This document shows, in pieces, positions 46,330 through 56,984 of a stretch of 64,000 bases of DNA. The notes beneath the pieces were generated by a model, which saw nothing but the letters and a program-made list of their open reading frames with translations, did not search any database and was not told the origin of the DNA. The stretch comes from Metellina segmentata. Taxonomy: Eukaryota; Arthropoda; Arachnida; Araneae; Tetragnathidae. The first letter of the stretch is position 1. Each line of letters begins with the position of its first letter. The position numbers were made by a program, and so were the translations under genes. The DNA is taken from assembly GCA_947359465.1 (NCBI GenBank), contig OX375878.1:90556377-90620376 (forward strand). Direction: 5' to 3'.

Positions 46330-46500
46330 AACAAAATCGCGCTCACGTTGGAGTGGTGTAGAAGTTTAGAGGGTGGGGTGCCAGCTCAGGTGTGACCTCG
46401 TCATCTGACCGTGGTTCCAAACTACGTGGTGTTTTCCTCTGATATTTCCCTAATCTGATCCCTAACCGTCACCAATACGTTACCCCAGTGAGATGACAAT
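46330..46500 (+). repeat. SINE, interrupted by a piggyBac-type MITE
   Basis: Contains CTCACGTTGGAGTGGTGTAG, GTGCCAGCTCAGGTGTGACC, CATCTGACCGTGGTTCC and CTGATCCCTAACCGTC, then reaches GAGATGACAATTAA, where the MITE begins. Other copies read GACGTTAATTAA here, so the insertion used the TTAA near the SINE's own 3' end. The short remainder would be the TTAAATGGCTACATACC after 46928. Confidence 0.75.
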
Positions 46501-46503
46501 TAA

Positions 46504-46928
46504 CCTTTACACACTGCGCCGCTTGGATTTTTCAATCGTCTCTGAGAACGGCTCTTTCGCCAGCATGTCCAACCCCCCCCCATACCTAATTAACTAAATT
46601 GAGCAATAGAGCCTTGAGTGGTTGAGCCTTGAGAGCTTAGAGCCATTTACGACTGACGCTTTCCTTTCATAGTATTGTGTGGCGTATATCACCAGAGCGA
46701 CCTTCTGCCTTTATCCCAAAGCGTTCACACCTCACGGTTGACAGAGTAGGGTACGGAACATAATTAGGGATCCTCTAGAAGGTCAGTAGATGACAGCTCT
46801 TAAATGGTGATCGAAGCCAGCGGTCACTTAAAAGGAGGATAACATCCACCGTACACAGATCTATACCATGCCGCTGGTGTAAACGAAATTGCAGTGGTAA
46901 CAATTGTCTATATGTCGCAGCGTAAAGA
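46504..46928. mobile_element. piggyBac-type MITE, family C, copy 2, 425 bp (inverted)
   Basis: Flanked by TTAA (46500-46503 and 46929-46932). Terminal repeats are CCTTTACACACTGCG and, inverted, TCTTTACGCTGCGAC. It shares GATAACATCCACCGT, CAGATCTATACCATGCCG and TCACACCTCACGGTTGAC with copy 1 in opposite orientation. No coding. Confidence 0.8.
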
Positions 46929-46932
46929 TTAA

Positions 46933-47757
46933 ATGGCTACATACCAAAATCGTTTCCATCTCGCACGCCAACACAAACAAATGAACAGGATCTTCTAACT
47001 CATCATTTGATAGTTTAAGCCACTCTGTTGACGAAATGGGGGGAAAAACGAATAGACGCTTTAGTCAGGATGTAAAAAAAGTTATTATCACTTCCGTAAA
47101 GTAGTTATACTTGGTAGATGGATCTCCAGGCAGTCGGAACTGATTTAATGGCATTAATAACACTCACTCTTTGCATTAATTCTGCCGATTGTGTGACTTC
47201 TAATAACCTGTCAGTGTGTACAGTTATTAGAGCGTCTTATGACGGCCAATATAAATCCGGATACCCTGTGCGTCGAAATGTCGCTCGGAAGATTATAGTG
47301 TGCAGCCTTTAATTACCATATGTCTCCCTCGTAATTGTGCACCTCCTGATTTAATACGGGATTTTGAATCATCCTTTCTCACCGAAGCTTTCATTAGATG
47401 AGAAATTGAACCTTAAGTATAGGATTAATATTATTTGAAAGTGATGTCGTAACGGACACACGAGGGCTGGTTTAATGAGCTTGCTTTTGGTGCGAGTTTT
47501 AAGTATTCCTTGCCTCGAGAGTATCGAGTGTACTTTTGCGCACTCGTTTTGAAGGGGTTATTATCCGGTAGAGTCTCTGAAAGATTTGGGGAAATATTGT
47601 TTAGATTGGGAAGAAGGGAGAATATCAGTGTGGAGGTCTACTTCAGGAAGTCTTTTGCCACTTGAATTAGCTTCTTCTCCTTGAATAGGTTCAAGTACAC
47701 AGGAGGATTCGAGTTGGAGTGAAATAATACTAGTTTTAAATTGGCAGGGAGGCAGAA
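46933..47757. other. Gene-free stretch, complex segment at about 47100-47350
   Basis: Positions about 47100-47350 are GC-richer and complex, with ATTAATAAC, TTAATTACC and CCAATATAAA boxes. A 64-codon frame there (47118-47312) has no known motif and a composition not obviously coding. A candidate conserved non-coding element by composition only. The rest shows nothing. Confidence 0.35.
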
Positions 47758-47978
47758 AGTTGAATTTACGTCACACTGGAACTTAACCGTCTATTAGCGT
47801 CGGTCCGGGATCAATCCCAAAAAGGAAATGTCAGAGGACAACTCCACTCATTTTGAACCACGGGAAACTGATGATGTCAAAGCTGGCTGTAATGCGATAT
47901 CCAAACTTATCATCCGCGTCTACATGAGGACATTTTAGTTCACGGCAGATTTAACGTGTACCAGCCATCACGTATACC
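47758..47978 (-). repeat. SINE, antisense, nearly complete body
   Basis: Reverse complement of the family: GGTCCGGGATCAATCCC, GGACAACTCCACTCATTTTG, CCACGGGAAACTGATGATG, then ACATGAGGACATTTTAG and CGGCAGATTTAACGTG near the head junction. The tRNA-like head is lost where the 213 bp direct repeat starts. Confidence 0.75.
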
Positions 47979-48190
47979 ACTGTTCTTTGTGTTCTGACGT
48001 TCCGATTGGATCTTCGAAAGTTTTTGTGAGCTACGAACATGCAAAAATTAAGAACAAAAGAAGGAACGTTCGTTTTGAGTTTTAGATTCATTGTAACTTT
48101 CTGCTTCGCATACTTCGAACGCGCTGACTGTAGAATTGCGTTAAATTCTTGTTGATGTAAATAAGCTAATTTCTGGAGTTGTAAATATGT
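47979..48190 (+). repeat. Direct repeat of about 213 bp, copy 1
   Basis: Matches 50783-50996 with only a handful of differences. Landmarks are GTGTTCTGACGTTCCGATTG, GATCTTCGAAAGTTTTTGTG, GAACGTTCGTTTTGAG and CTGACTGTAGAATTGCG. The copies are 2.8 kb apart in the same orientation. They do not show the TG...CA ends of LTRs. Unknown repeat. Confidence 0.85.
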
Positions 48191-48300
48191 CTTGGTTGGA
48201 TTGAATTGAATTGGATTTAATTGAATTGATTAGTCTGGGTTGGATTGAATTTAATTGATTAGTCTTGGTTGGATTCAATTTCAAACTTGCAGTTGAGTTG
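48191..48300. repeat. Short tandem array around TTGGATTGAATT
   Basis: About four loose repeats of a unit near 30 bp built from TTGGATTGAATTTAATTG and ATTAGTCTTGG. It starts directly at the end of the 213 bp repeat. Confidence 0.7.
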
Positions 48301-48438
48301 CCGATCCACTATTTCTCTGACCACGATTCTGGGACACACTTTCACTCCACGTCAATGTAACTTTAAATTGAAAATTTTGGTTTATTCAGCTCATAACATA
48401 CATTTTAAAATAAAATACGTTGCAGTTTTTTTTAGTTA

Positions 48439-49091
48439 CTAGGGGGCCCGCCCCCTGCTCACTAACGCTCGCCAACCCCCGGAGGATTGCTCCGGAATCC
48501 TCATTGGTTCGCTGCGCGAACCTATGCTCGCTTCGCTCGCATCAATGAAGACATTTGTCCTAGCAGAAGGGATTGTTTACAAAATATAATATTCCAAAAA
48601 AATATTTTTCAAAATTTTTTTTGTTGTTTTTCAGAAAATATATATACAGTACCTCTGGAATCAGAATTCAAATGAAAACTTTGAGCAAATTTTGACTCGA
48701 AATGTGAGCGCTGAGTTGGAAATTGAATACCCAGAATGTTGTTTGTGTGTACATTTGCGTACCCCTGCACTTGGGCCACAAACGCTTTTTCATTGAGTTT
48801 GTTGTCGAAAGTTGTAGTGCAAGCGTCTTGTGGAACTATAATTGTTGGCCCTGAAAAGGACCTTTTTCTTAAATAGCCCTGAAAAGATCATACGCTTTCT
48901 TTGATTTCTGTTATTAACTGCAACATCTCGACTGAAATTCATTTTTTTTCAATAAAATTTCATTTGATAACGCTATAAATTCAATTGAAGCGCGAGGCTT
49001 CAAGATAAACAAACAATCGTACAATGTTGCCAAAACGCAATAACAAATAACGTCTTTTTTGCGTGCCACGTAAGAGAATTATATATATAGA
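48439..49091 (-). mobile_element. Helitron, family 2, copy A, 653 bp non-autonomous
   Basis: On the minus strand it starts A|TCTATATATATAATTCTC and ends CTAG|T at 48439. The 3' end has a GGGGGC-type hairpin (48440-48455) and further small hairpins inside it: GGTTCGC/GCGAACC with loop TGC (about 48508) and GGATT/AATCC. Copy B (53798-55783) shares both borders and most of the sequence, but has an extra middle section with a Helitron protein fragment that is deleted here. The borders fit the canonical Helitron rule exactly in both copies. The 62-codon frame over the 3' end is not considered coding. Confidence 0.8.
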
Positions 49092-49096
49092 TACGT

Positions 49097-49376
49097 CAAT
49101 CTTGTCTAAGAGTCATGGAATCGTTAAAAATACAAATATAGGTACGACTAAAAGTTTACTCCCATACAGATTAAAATCATCAGAAACAATAAATTTTTTA
49201 TGTAGAATATATCTGGAAGAAAAAATAATGTCTTGTGTGTTGCAATCTTGTCTAAGAGTCATGAAATCGTTAAAAATACAAATATAGGTACGACTAAAAG
49301 TTTACTCCCATACAGATTAAAATCATCAGAAACAATAAATTTTTTATGTAGAATATATCTGGAAGAAAAAATAATG
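49097..49376 (+). repeat. Recent tandem duplication, period 146 bp
   Basis: Units 49097-49230 and 49243-49376 differ at one base in about 134 (ATGGAATCG against ATGAAATCG). A 12-base spacer, TCTTGTGTGTTG, separates them. The duplicated DNA starts six bases beyond the 5' edge of Helitron copy A. The near-identity implies a recent event. Confidence 0.9.
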
Positions 49377-50782
49377 ATAAAGATCTCCCTTTAAGTTCAT
49401 CCCAAAACTTGTGCCACTTTAGCTTATCAACACTTCTACTTCCGTATATTAAAAATATCAATTTGCGATGCGTTGACACAGTAAATTAATATAAAATACA
49501 AATTTTTTAATTCAATTATTTCTTGAAGTCTAATACAAATTTTTTTTTAAGCGTAAGGACCTAAAAATGCATTAAATATCTATCGGTAGCATAAAATCAG
49601 CAATAGGACTTACAATTACCTACCTAAGGAATGGTTCTCGGGTAAGTGAATCATATAGTTACCACCACGCCAAAGGCACCAATCTGAATTTTGTCGATTT
49701 TCACCTAACTGCGTTTTTTGAGTCACCATTTCATGTTTTGTACTGACAAGGTCATGAACGTTGTGTTCCTCTAGTACATTAATTAAATTACCCAAATTAC
49801 CAAGGTCATAAATCATCTTGAAACTTAATGGAACTGCTGATTTTTAGGAGAACCTTTCATGCCTATCTTTACCGAAGCATCAAAACTTTGAACGCGTTTT
49901 AGTAGAAACTTCAATTTTGCAAATTGGTGCGTTAAAAACTACACCCCCTTTCACAATGATTTAACAAGTTTTAGTTTACTATGTAGAAGAGGGAGGTGTA
50001 TTTTGTTACAAATATTTCAAATACTCTGTTGACACATTCACTTGTCTTGTGATTAGTGTCACTCATTTGGTCAATTTTTACGGGCGAAATGATTTTTCAT
50101 GTCCATTTGTAAAGGAAACAGGTTAAACAAGTTTTTAACTAGTAAAACTTTCAAAAGCTTAAAAATGACTAGTCTAGATAAAGTCATAATAATAAAAATT
50201 GTATACAGCTATTTCGGCGGAATACGAAACACACATTCTGTTCCTAGATAGACAGAAAGAGGAAACGTCGTTTAAATATGGTATCTTGAAATTCATGGGA
50301 AAATTCTCAGCAGTGGTGATATGTGGTAGATGTGTATATTTTCTGTCTTGCGATTCTTATGTGTTTTTTAAAAATTAACAACTGTTTAGCTTTATCAACA
50401 TAAAGCACACAATTGCAGCAGGGGTACATGATACGTTCTCCACCTGTTGGTGGATTCTGAATGGATGGAAATTCGATTTTGTACGAATAAAAGAAACGTG
50501 ATTGCAACGACATTAACAATCTAATTGAGAAGAAAAGCAACCTTTTCGAAATCATCCCAAATATTTAACCCATTGTACATCACTCTGGATCTACTGGTAA
50601 AAGGTTTTTGTGTTTGCATATAGTTCGTTTGCTCTGAAAGAGCTAGCTAATGCCATTGGTTGAAATGCACTTGTAGAGTCAAGCCTACATCCAGGTAACA
50701 GCTCATAACCAGCGAAAAAACACATGCGCTAACGTCTGATGCTTGATTCTTCGGAATGGCCTCCAAATTGTCCACCAATGGC
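49377..50782. other. No gene seen
   Basis: An 82-codon reverse frame (50307-50555) contains YPCCNC followed by a basic HIRIARQ stretch, slightly reminiscent of a zinc-knuckle, but this is too little to call. Frames of 61 and 66 codons have no motif. Confidence 0.4.
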
Positions 50783-50996
50783 AACTGTTCTTAGTGTTCT
50801 GACGTTCCGATTGGATCTTCGAAAGTTTTTGTGAGCTACGAACATGCAAAAATTAAGAACAAAAGAAGGAACGTTCGTTTTGAGGTTTAGATTAATTTTA
50901 ACTTTCTGCTTCGCAGACTTCGAACGCGCTGACTGTAGAATTGCGTTAAATTCTTGTTGATGTAAATAAGCTAATTTCTGGAGTTGTAAATATGTT
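50783..50996 (+). repeat. Direct repeat of about 213 bp, copy 2
   Basis: Same sequence and orientation as 47979-48190. A 161-codon reverse frame (50729-51214), the longest unexplained frame nearby, runs through it. The matching part stays open in copy 1, but most of the few differences would change the amino acid, so the frame is not accepted as a gene. Confidence 0.85.
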
Positions 50997-51639
50997 ATAG
51001 TAAAGCAAATTTTATCCATTCTGGTGTTATGCATACATGATCTCAAAACTGGCGTTTTGTACAAACAAATAGTCAGACACTTTTCTGTAATTACCACTAC
51101 CTGCTTTTGAGCTATTTTCAAAGGTTTGTCTGGTTTTCTAGTACAAGGGCCATACTTGGTCCCCCCCCCTTTCGCTATAATCTCAACCAACTTCAAGGGA
51201 ACAGACACACACAACGATTTACTGACATAGAATAGAGAAATAGAACCTGGATGGAATCGGAAATGCCTTGCCTATAACTCGCAAGTTGTTAGCACAGTAG
51301 TAGTCCCACTAAGCTACGGAAACCCATAAATTTGAAGGAATCAAAAAATTTATTTATAGTCTGTTTAAATCAATATAGTTCATAATTTTGAAAAAAAAAA
51401 TAGAACAAAATGTTACAGTATGATTTTTTGTTTCAAGTGGTATTTTTTTTACCTTAAGGCATTTTATCTTTTTAGCTTCATTCTTAAAAATGATATTTTA
51501 AAGAATATTTAAGATCATATATAATATTTTCATATGTATTGATCGTATAAATTCGGACCTACGTAATAATATGTAACAATGACGCTTCAGTAAACACCTA
51601 AAAATTTTCATTTTCTTGAAGGGATTATGTATGTAGGAA
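50997..51639. other. No feature seen
   Basis: AT-rich apart from a short C-run at about 51162. No recognised coding or repeat. Confidence 0.45.
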
Positions 51640-53280
51640 CAAAAATTAAAATCACATTTAAACACTATATATTAGAATTTAGTAAAGACTTCAAAATGTT
51701 AAAGACTTGCAATTTTAAAATCCACATAGAACAAAAGAATAGTACAAAATATATTAACCAGAAAACACATAAAAATATTAATTTTTCTTTAATGGCTTAT
51801 CTTAAAACAAAAATAAAAATATCGTTGAATAAAAATGTCACAAAGTTGATTCAGGATTAGAAAATGTAAGAGGACAGGGGATTTAAAAATTCAAAAAGAG
51901 AAGACACAAAAAATAAGAACTAGAAAGCACATAAAAATATTAATTTTAAAGGGTTTCAGTTAATAAAAATTAAAATGTCGTTCACGAAATACATCCTTAG
52001 GTCGATTAAAGTTTGACAAAACATAAAAGAACGAATTTTTTTAAAATGCTCATACTTAAATGTATCAAAACTAAGAACTAGAAAACAGAAACAATAATAA
52101 TTTTTCTTGAAAAGTTTATATTAAAACAAAAATAGAAATATCGTTAAACAAGTATACCTCGAAGTTGATAGTGTATTTGGAAATATAGAAGAACGCGCGC
52201 TATTTTAAAGTTCACCAACATTAATGAAAAAGTCTACAAAAAAACAAAATAGAAAACACAAATATATAATTTTTTCTTGAATAATTGGTTCAAACAAAAA
52301 CTAAAACCTCATTTAAGAACTATATCGCAAAGTTGATTCAGGATTAAGAAATATATTTATAGAATGACGGGAGATTTTTTTTAAATTCACAAACATTAAA
52401 GAAAAGAACCAAAAATAAGAACCAGAGAACACAAAAATATTCAATTTTCTTGAAACGCTTATGTTAAAACAGACACCGAGAGAAGTACCAAAAATAAAAC
52501 CCAGTAAACGTACAAAAAAAAATGTAGATTTTTCTTGAAAGGTTTTTGTTAAAACAAAAACAAAATCTCATTAAGGAACGATATCTCAAAATTGATAAAA
52601 GATGGAGCCAAAAATGACTTGTGATTTTAAAATTCACAAACATCGAGGCGAAGTACCAAGAATAAGAATCAGGAAATACAAAAATATTCAATTTTCTTGA
52701 AAACAAATGTTTAAACAAGATAAAAATATCGTTAAAGAGCTATTTCAAAGTTTATAAAGGATTGAGGAATATATAGAACGGGCGATTTCAAAATTCACAA
52801 ACATCAAAGAAAAGTACCAAAGACAAGACCCAGAAAATATTAATTTTTCTAGTGTAATAGGTGTTAATTAGTTAAATATTAGGATCCATGTGCAAAATTA
52901 CTGCAAAAACATTTGATTGATCTGTATACATGCCTAGTCAGGTTCCGCTAGAAAAAATATTAAAAGAAAAAAAAAAGGATTTTAGACAATCATTTGTGTT
53001 AAAACAAAACAAAAATCTCATTAAAGATCTATATATCAAAGTTGGTAAAGTATTGGGAAATATATAGAAGGACGGGTAGTTTTAAAATTCACAAACATCA
53101 AAGAAAAGTACCAAAATAAGAACTAGAAAAAAAATCACTCAAAAACATTCATTTTTCTTGAAAAAAAAAAAAAGTTTATGTTAATACAAAAATCTCATCA
53201 AAAAACTATATCTCAAAGTTGATTAAGGCTTGGGAGATTTTCAAAAGGACGGATGCCCTTAAAAATCCTAAGATATAAGA
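51640..53280 (+). repeat. Degenerate satellite, unit about 160-175 bp
   Basis: About nine to ten loosely similar units. The box TTTTTCTTGAAA recurs at about 51782, 52101, 52272, 52447, 52531, 52690 and 53153. Around it come GTTAAAACAAAAA, ATCTCATTAAAGAACTATAT, CTCAAAGTTGATTAAGGATT, TATATAGAA, AAAATTCACAAACATCAAAG and AAGTACCAAAAATAAGAACC. Units are highly diverged. The 77-codon and 84-codon frames in it are repeat-derived. Confidence 0.8.
52866..52996 (+). repeat. Dispersed repeat D, copy 1, about 130 bp
   Basis: Matches 56840-56968: GTTAAATA, GGATCCATGTGCAAAA, TACTG/TATAAAAACATTTGAT, GATCTGTATACATGC, AGTCAGGTTCCGCTAG and ATATTAAAAGAAAAA then GGATTTTAGAC. It lies inside the satellite and interrupts its rhythm. 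Possibly a transposon end; not identified. Confidence 0.75.
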
Positions 53281-53797
53281 AACACTAGCCAACGGGTGAA
53301 AAAGTTTATAATTTCAGGGCAAAATTAGCTTTGCTTGCACTGTAGGGAGAGTGGGCGAAAAATATGAATAAATTTAGACAAGTAGTCTCAGACATTGCAT
53401 GAGAATGGAGTTGAAAAAGACGTTGGCTTATTTCAAACAGACAAGAGAACTACAAAAGAATGGGGAAATAGGACAGGGTAAGTAGTTTATTGGAAAGTAA
53501 ATTGCTTCGAGCAGTTTTAGTTTCCTTAAATTGAGTTAAAGCTTTGCTCAGATCCGTTCATTGGCATACAGGAGTTTTTCCAAGAATGCCAGGGGAATTT
53601 TTATGGTCTCTTTTATAAAACACAAATCTGAAGTGCGTCTTTAAATTTTTGAGAAATTGTTTGACGTATTCCTCAATATTTTAAAGGATTGCAAATCTCA
53701 TCCCGTTGGAAGATACCCATTGCTCTTTAGAAGTTTAAGAAAACAACTGATTTTGAAGTTGATATCAAATTAAAATTTTTTATTTAATGTATATAAA
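53281..53797. other. No feature seen
   Basis: AT-rich, no recognised gene or repeat. Confidence 0.45.
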
Positions 53798-54160
53798 CCA
53801 GGGGCCCACCCCCTAAATGCTTGCCCATCCCCAATGGTTCGCTTCGCTCGTATCAATCAAGACATGTGTCCTAGCATAAGGGATTGTATACAAAATATGA
53901 TAATCCAAAAAATATATTTTTCAAATATAAATTTGTTGAGTTACAGAACAGTTATACAGTTGCTCTGGAATCAGATATCGAAAAATTTGGAATTTAATTG
54001 AAAACTTTGAGAGCGAATTTTGACTTGAAATTTTGATTGCTTTGGAAATCGAACACTCAGCATGTTTTTTATGTGTACAGTTCCGCAGCACTCGAGCCAT
54101 CCATACACCTTTTCATTGAATTTGTTGTCAAAAGTTGTAGTGCAGTTACATTTTGTTAAT

Positions 54161-54436
54161 CTACCGGAAGTATTTTTTTTTCTCTTTCCAGAAGTGCGTC
54201 AAATAAAATTTCCAAACTTGCGTCATCGAACCGATATCGTGTTCTTCAATATCAATCATAGTAATTCTACTGTCTTCATATTCCTCAAAAGAAATGAGAG
54301 CACCTTTACTCAAGCATGCATGTCTTCTACGATTGCTTTCAGTTCTGTCATTACGTCTTGCATCACTTTCAATTAAGCTTTCATTGTCTCGTCTTGTCCG
54401 CTTTCTTTGATTTCTATTTAAGCTGCAACAGCTCAA
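54161..54436 (-). pseudogene. Helitron protein fragment upstream of Rep domain (decayed)
   Basis: A 91-codon frame with an arginine/glutamate/asparagine-rich section (SDARRNDRTESNRRRHACLS) followed by EHDIGSMTQVWKFYLTHFWK. In arthropod Helitrons the section before the Rep (Helitron_like_N) domain is a charged RE/N-rich repeat, followed by a zinc motif of the form HxIGxMxxxCxxCxAxxFxxE. Here the positions of the two cysteines read W and Y, so the motif is decayed, and the frame ends soon after. Rep and helicase domains are absent. The match is from memory of the family, not from a search, but its position inside an element with Helitron ends makes it convincing. Confidence 0.6.
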
Positions 54437-54585
54437 CTAATAATCTATGTTTTTTCAATAAAATTTCATCCGATAACGCTATAAATTCAACTGAGGCGCG
54501 AGGCTTAGTGGTAAATAATCGTAGTGTTGCCAAAACGCGTTAACAAATAACGTCATTTTTGTGTCCCATGTAAGAGAATTATGTA

Positions 54586-55775
54586 CACAGTCCCGTCACA
54601 TTAGTGTGACCACCACCTACTCTCGACGTCAACGTGAAATAACCAAACACAAAAGGCAGGTGGCAGCACATTGCAGTGGAGTGTATATAAAGGATGTCCT
54701 AAGGTATCAGAAAGCATTTCAATCGTTAGCGTAATGCAGAAACGTAGCGATTTATCCGACGTCCAAAAGGGTATGATTATTGGCTTTCGGGCCAAGGGTG
54801 GAAGCATTTCGGAAACGGCTAATTTTGTGAGCTGTTCGCGTGCCGCAGTGGTAAAAGTATACTGTGCATTGCAAAATGGCACCATCCAAAATCAGCGGAG
54901 TGGCACATGTGGTGCACTACGGGCTATGGATGACAGAGGTGAACGAGAGCTACGGAGATGCGTTCGGGCGAATACACGTGCAACTGTTGAGCAACTGTCC
55001 ACCAAGATGAACCAAGGGGCTACCAAGAGTGTATCCTCAGCAACGGTTGCGCATGGTCCTCCGCAGCAGAAGCGTGGTTAATGCACCTATGCTGACTGCT
55101 GTATTATTGGCGACGAAGGCTGGAATTTGCACGCCAGTACCGCAACTGGACGTCCACAGAGTGGCGACAGGTGGCTTTTTCCGATCAATCACGTTTTATG
55201 CTCCATCGGACAGATGGACGTTGGCGTATACGGCGTGAAACGTCTGAAAGCAAACACCCTGCAACAGTTGCCGGAAGGATACAAGCTGGAGGAGGGAGCA
55301 TTTTCCTGGCATTCACTGGGTGCACTCATCATTGTGGAAGGCACGATGGATCAGCACAAGTACGCATCTGTCCTTGCGTACCATGTGCACCCCTACATGC
55401 GAATTATTTTTCGTCATAATGATGGCATCTACCAGCAGGACAATTCGAGGTGTCATACAGCTCGCAGTGTATGTGCGTGGTTCGAAGAGCACCAGGATGA
55501 GTTTACCGCACTCCCCTGGCCAGCAAACTCACCGGATTTAAACCCAATCGAGAATCTGTGGGACCACCTCGATCGGGTTGTTCGCGCCATGGATCCTCAA
55601 CCGCGTAATCTAGCGCAACTGGCCATGGCACTGGAGTCGGCATTTCTCAACATCCCAGTGAACACCTTCAGAAACCTAATTGACTCTCTTCCTGCACGTC
55701 TCGCAGCGGTCTGCTCTGCCAAAGGTGGTTATTCTGGCTTTTGAAAGGTGGTCACATTAATGTGACTGGACTGTG
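54586..55775 (+). mobile_element. Tc1-like element, DD36E, 1190 bp
   Basis: Flanked by TA (54584-54585 and 55776-55777). Terminal inverted repeats of 29 bp (54586-54614 and 55747-55775) start CACAGTCC and include the palindrome CACATTAATGTG; they differ at two bases. The transposase lies on the plus strand, broken. Inserted in the 5' end of Helitron copy B. Confidence 0.92.
54734..55744 (+). pseudogene. Tc1 transposase (DD36E type), inactivated
   Basis: Starts MQKRSDLSDVQKGMIIGFRA, typical of Tc1-group transposases that bind the terminal repeats through two helix-turn-helix domains; SISETANFVSCSRAAVVKVY is the first. Catalytic motifs are VAFSDQSRF (first D; the usual E after it is Q), YQQDNSRCH (second D) and [12 protein letters not shown] (E). 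I count 36 residues between second D and E. The end is LAAVCSAKGGYSGF and a stop, the usual Tc1 C-terminus. The reading crosses frames at least three times (about 55025-55040, 55100-55110 and 55280-55290), so no intact protein is made. About 336 codons in total, normal for the family. Confidence 0.9.
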
Positions 55776-55783
55776 TATATAGA

Positions 55784-56178
55784 TGCTTTGAATACACAAA
55801 TCGCCATCGAAAATACAACAACCTGAAGTAAGCATCCAATAGTCTTGAAATTTGCACGATCACGGAAGGATATGTAAAAGATTATCAATTTTTGGAGATG
55901 TTCGGTGTTAATTACTAATATAAGTAACTTGCTGATTCCATTCTATTAACCTGAAAAGTTCTCCTAAATTTAGCTGGCAGATAACCAAAACACTTGCGCC
56001 CCTCATTCATCTGTAGTACTACTCAAAGTTCATCCCATGCCATAATATCCTGTATAATAAACATTTACATGCATTTGGGCAACAATACCTATAACGATAT
56101 TCTTGTAGATTTTTGTGTGCTTATAAAATGCTTCGAGCATCTATTTTGTTTTCTTTAAGACAGAAAGAGATAGTTTAA
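55784..56178. other. No feature seen
   Basis: AT-rich sequence without recognised features, ending in the TTAA that flanks the next element. Confidence 0.45.
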
Positions 56179-56686
56179 CCCTTCTTTGCATCATTTTTTC
56201 TTTATTGGTGAAATAAATCACGGTGATATAATTCATGTTAAAAATTAAAGGGGAAAATGGTTAAAAAAATCTTAGTATATATTTATAGTATAAATTTAGC
56301 AAAAAACAATATGATGGTATCATGTGGTATTTTTTAAATTAAACGCAAACTTTTTCAGAAATTGCTCTAAAAATAACAGAAACACATATTACAAACCTTT
56401 CTTCCACTCATTTTCACTTTTTTAGCAATAGAAACTCAAATATAATAAAACAAAATTAAAAACGAAATCATACGTTTATTGCAACTACAACAAACAGCGG
56501 AATGACAACTTCAAGCTCGTTTTACTGATAGTGACACTTGCTTATTTTTGACAGCAATGTTTTTTTTATGCAATGGACATTAAAAAGGTATCCAGACACG
56601 ATCAACTTCTAGTGAACTTGTTCTTTTATATAATTTTTGGGCATTCAATGTTATGATGGAAATTTCCACCACTATGCAAAGAAGGG
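56179..56686. mobile_element. piggyBac-type MITE, family E, 508 bp
   Basis: Flanked by TTAA (56175-56178 and 56687-56690). Terminal inverted repeats CCCTTCTTTGCAT and ATGCAAAGAAGGG, 13 bp, perfect. Ends starting CCC next to TTAA are the piggyBac pattern. The interior is AT-rich and non-coding. No second copy in the window. Confidence 0.8.
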
Positions 56687-56839
56687 TTAACAAGTAATTC
56701 CTTTAACAAGTTAGTTTTTAGTTAGTAAACAAGTTACTTTTTAGAGTGAGTCTACAGTCACTTTTTTAGAAAACAGCGTCTTGAAAAAAAATTGCAGTGA
56801 TTTTAGACAAAGGTTTTTAAAATATTGAATTATAATCCT

Positions 56840-56968
56840 AAATAGTTAAATAATTGGATCCATGTGCAAAAATACTATAAAAACCATTTGATCGATCTGC
56901 ATACATGCTTAGCCAGGATCCGCTAGTTATAAATATTAAAAGAAAAACAGGATTTTAGACTATCATTC
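56840..56968 (+). repeat. Dispersed repeat D, copy 2, about 130 bp
   Basis: Same orientation as 52866-52996, with GGATCCATGTGCAAAAATAC, CATTTGATCGATCTGCATAC and GGATCCGCTAG. It lies just before a locus of the palindromic minisatellite. Confidence 0.75.
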
Positions 56969-56984
56969 TTAACCAGATTGATCT

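Larger units (their letters stand above)
53798..55783 (-). mobile_element. Helitron, family 2, copy B, interrupted by Tc1
   Basis: The 3' end at 53798 is CTGG|T with a worn GGGGG hairpin; the 5' end at 55783 is A|TCTATATA, split from the rest by a Tc1 inserted at a TA in the first ten bases. Without the Tc1 the length is about 794 bp. It matches copy A on both flanks (GACATGTGTCCTAGCA, AAAGTTGTAGTGCA, TTTCAATAAAATTTCAT, ACGCTATAAATTCAA, GTTGCCAAAACGC, AACAAATAACGTC). It carries an extra section at about 54160-54430 with remnants of the Helitron protein. Confidence 0.82.

Noticed and set aside
50307..50555. Possible zinc-knuckle protein (YPCCNC)
   Set aside because: A single short motif in an 82-codon frame; no supporting domain or neighbour.
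47979..50996. LTR retrotransposon with 213 bp LTRs
   Set aside because: Ends lack TG...CA, there is no primer-binding site or polypurine tract, and the interior holds unrelated elements with no gag or pol.
50729..51214. 161-codon reverse frame
   Set aside because: No recognisable domain; it runs through the 213 bp direct repeat, where most differences between copies would change the protein.
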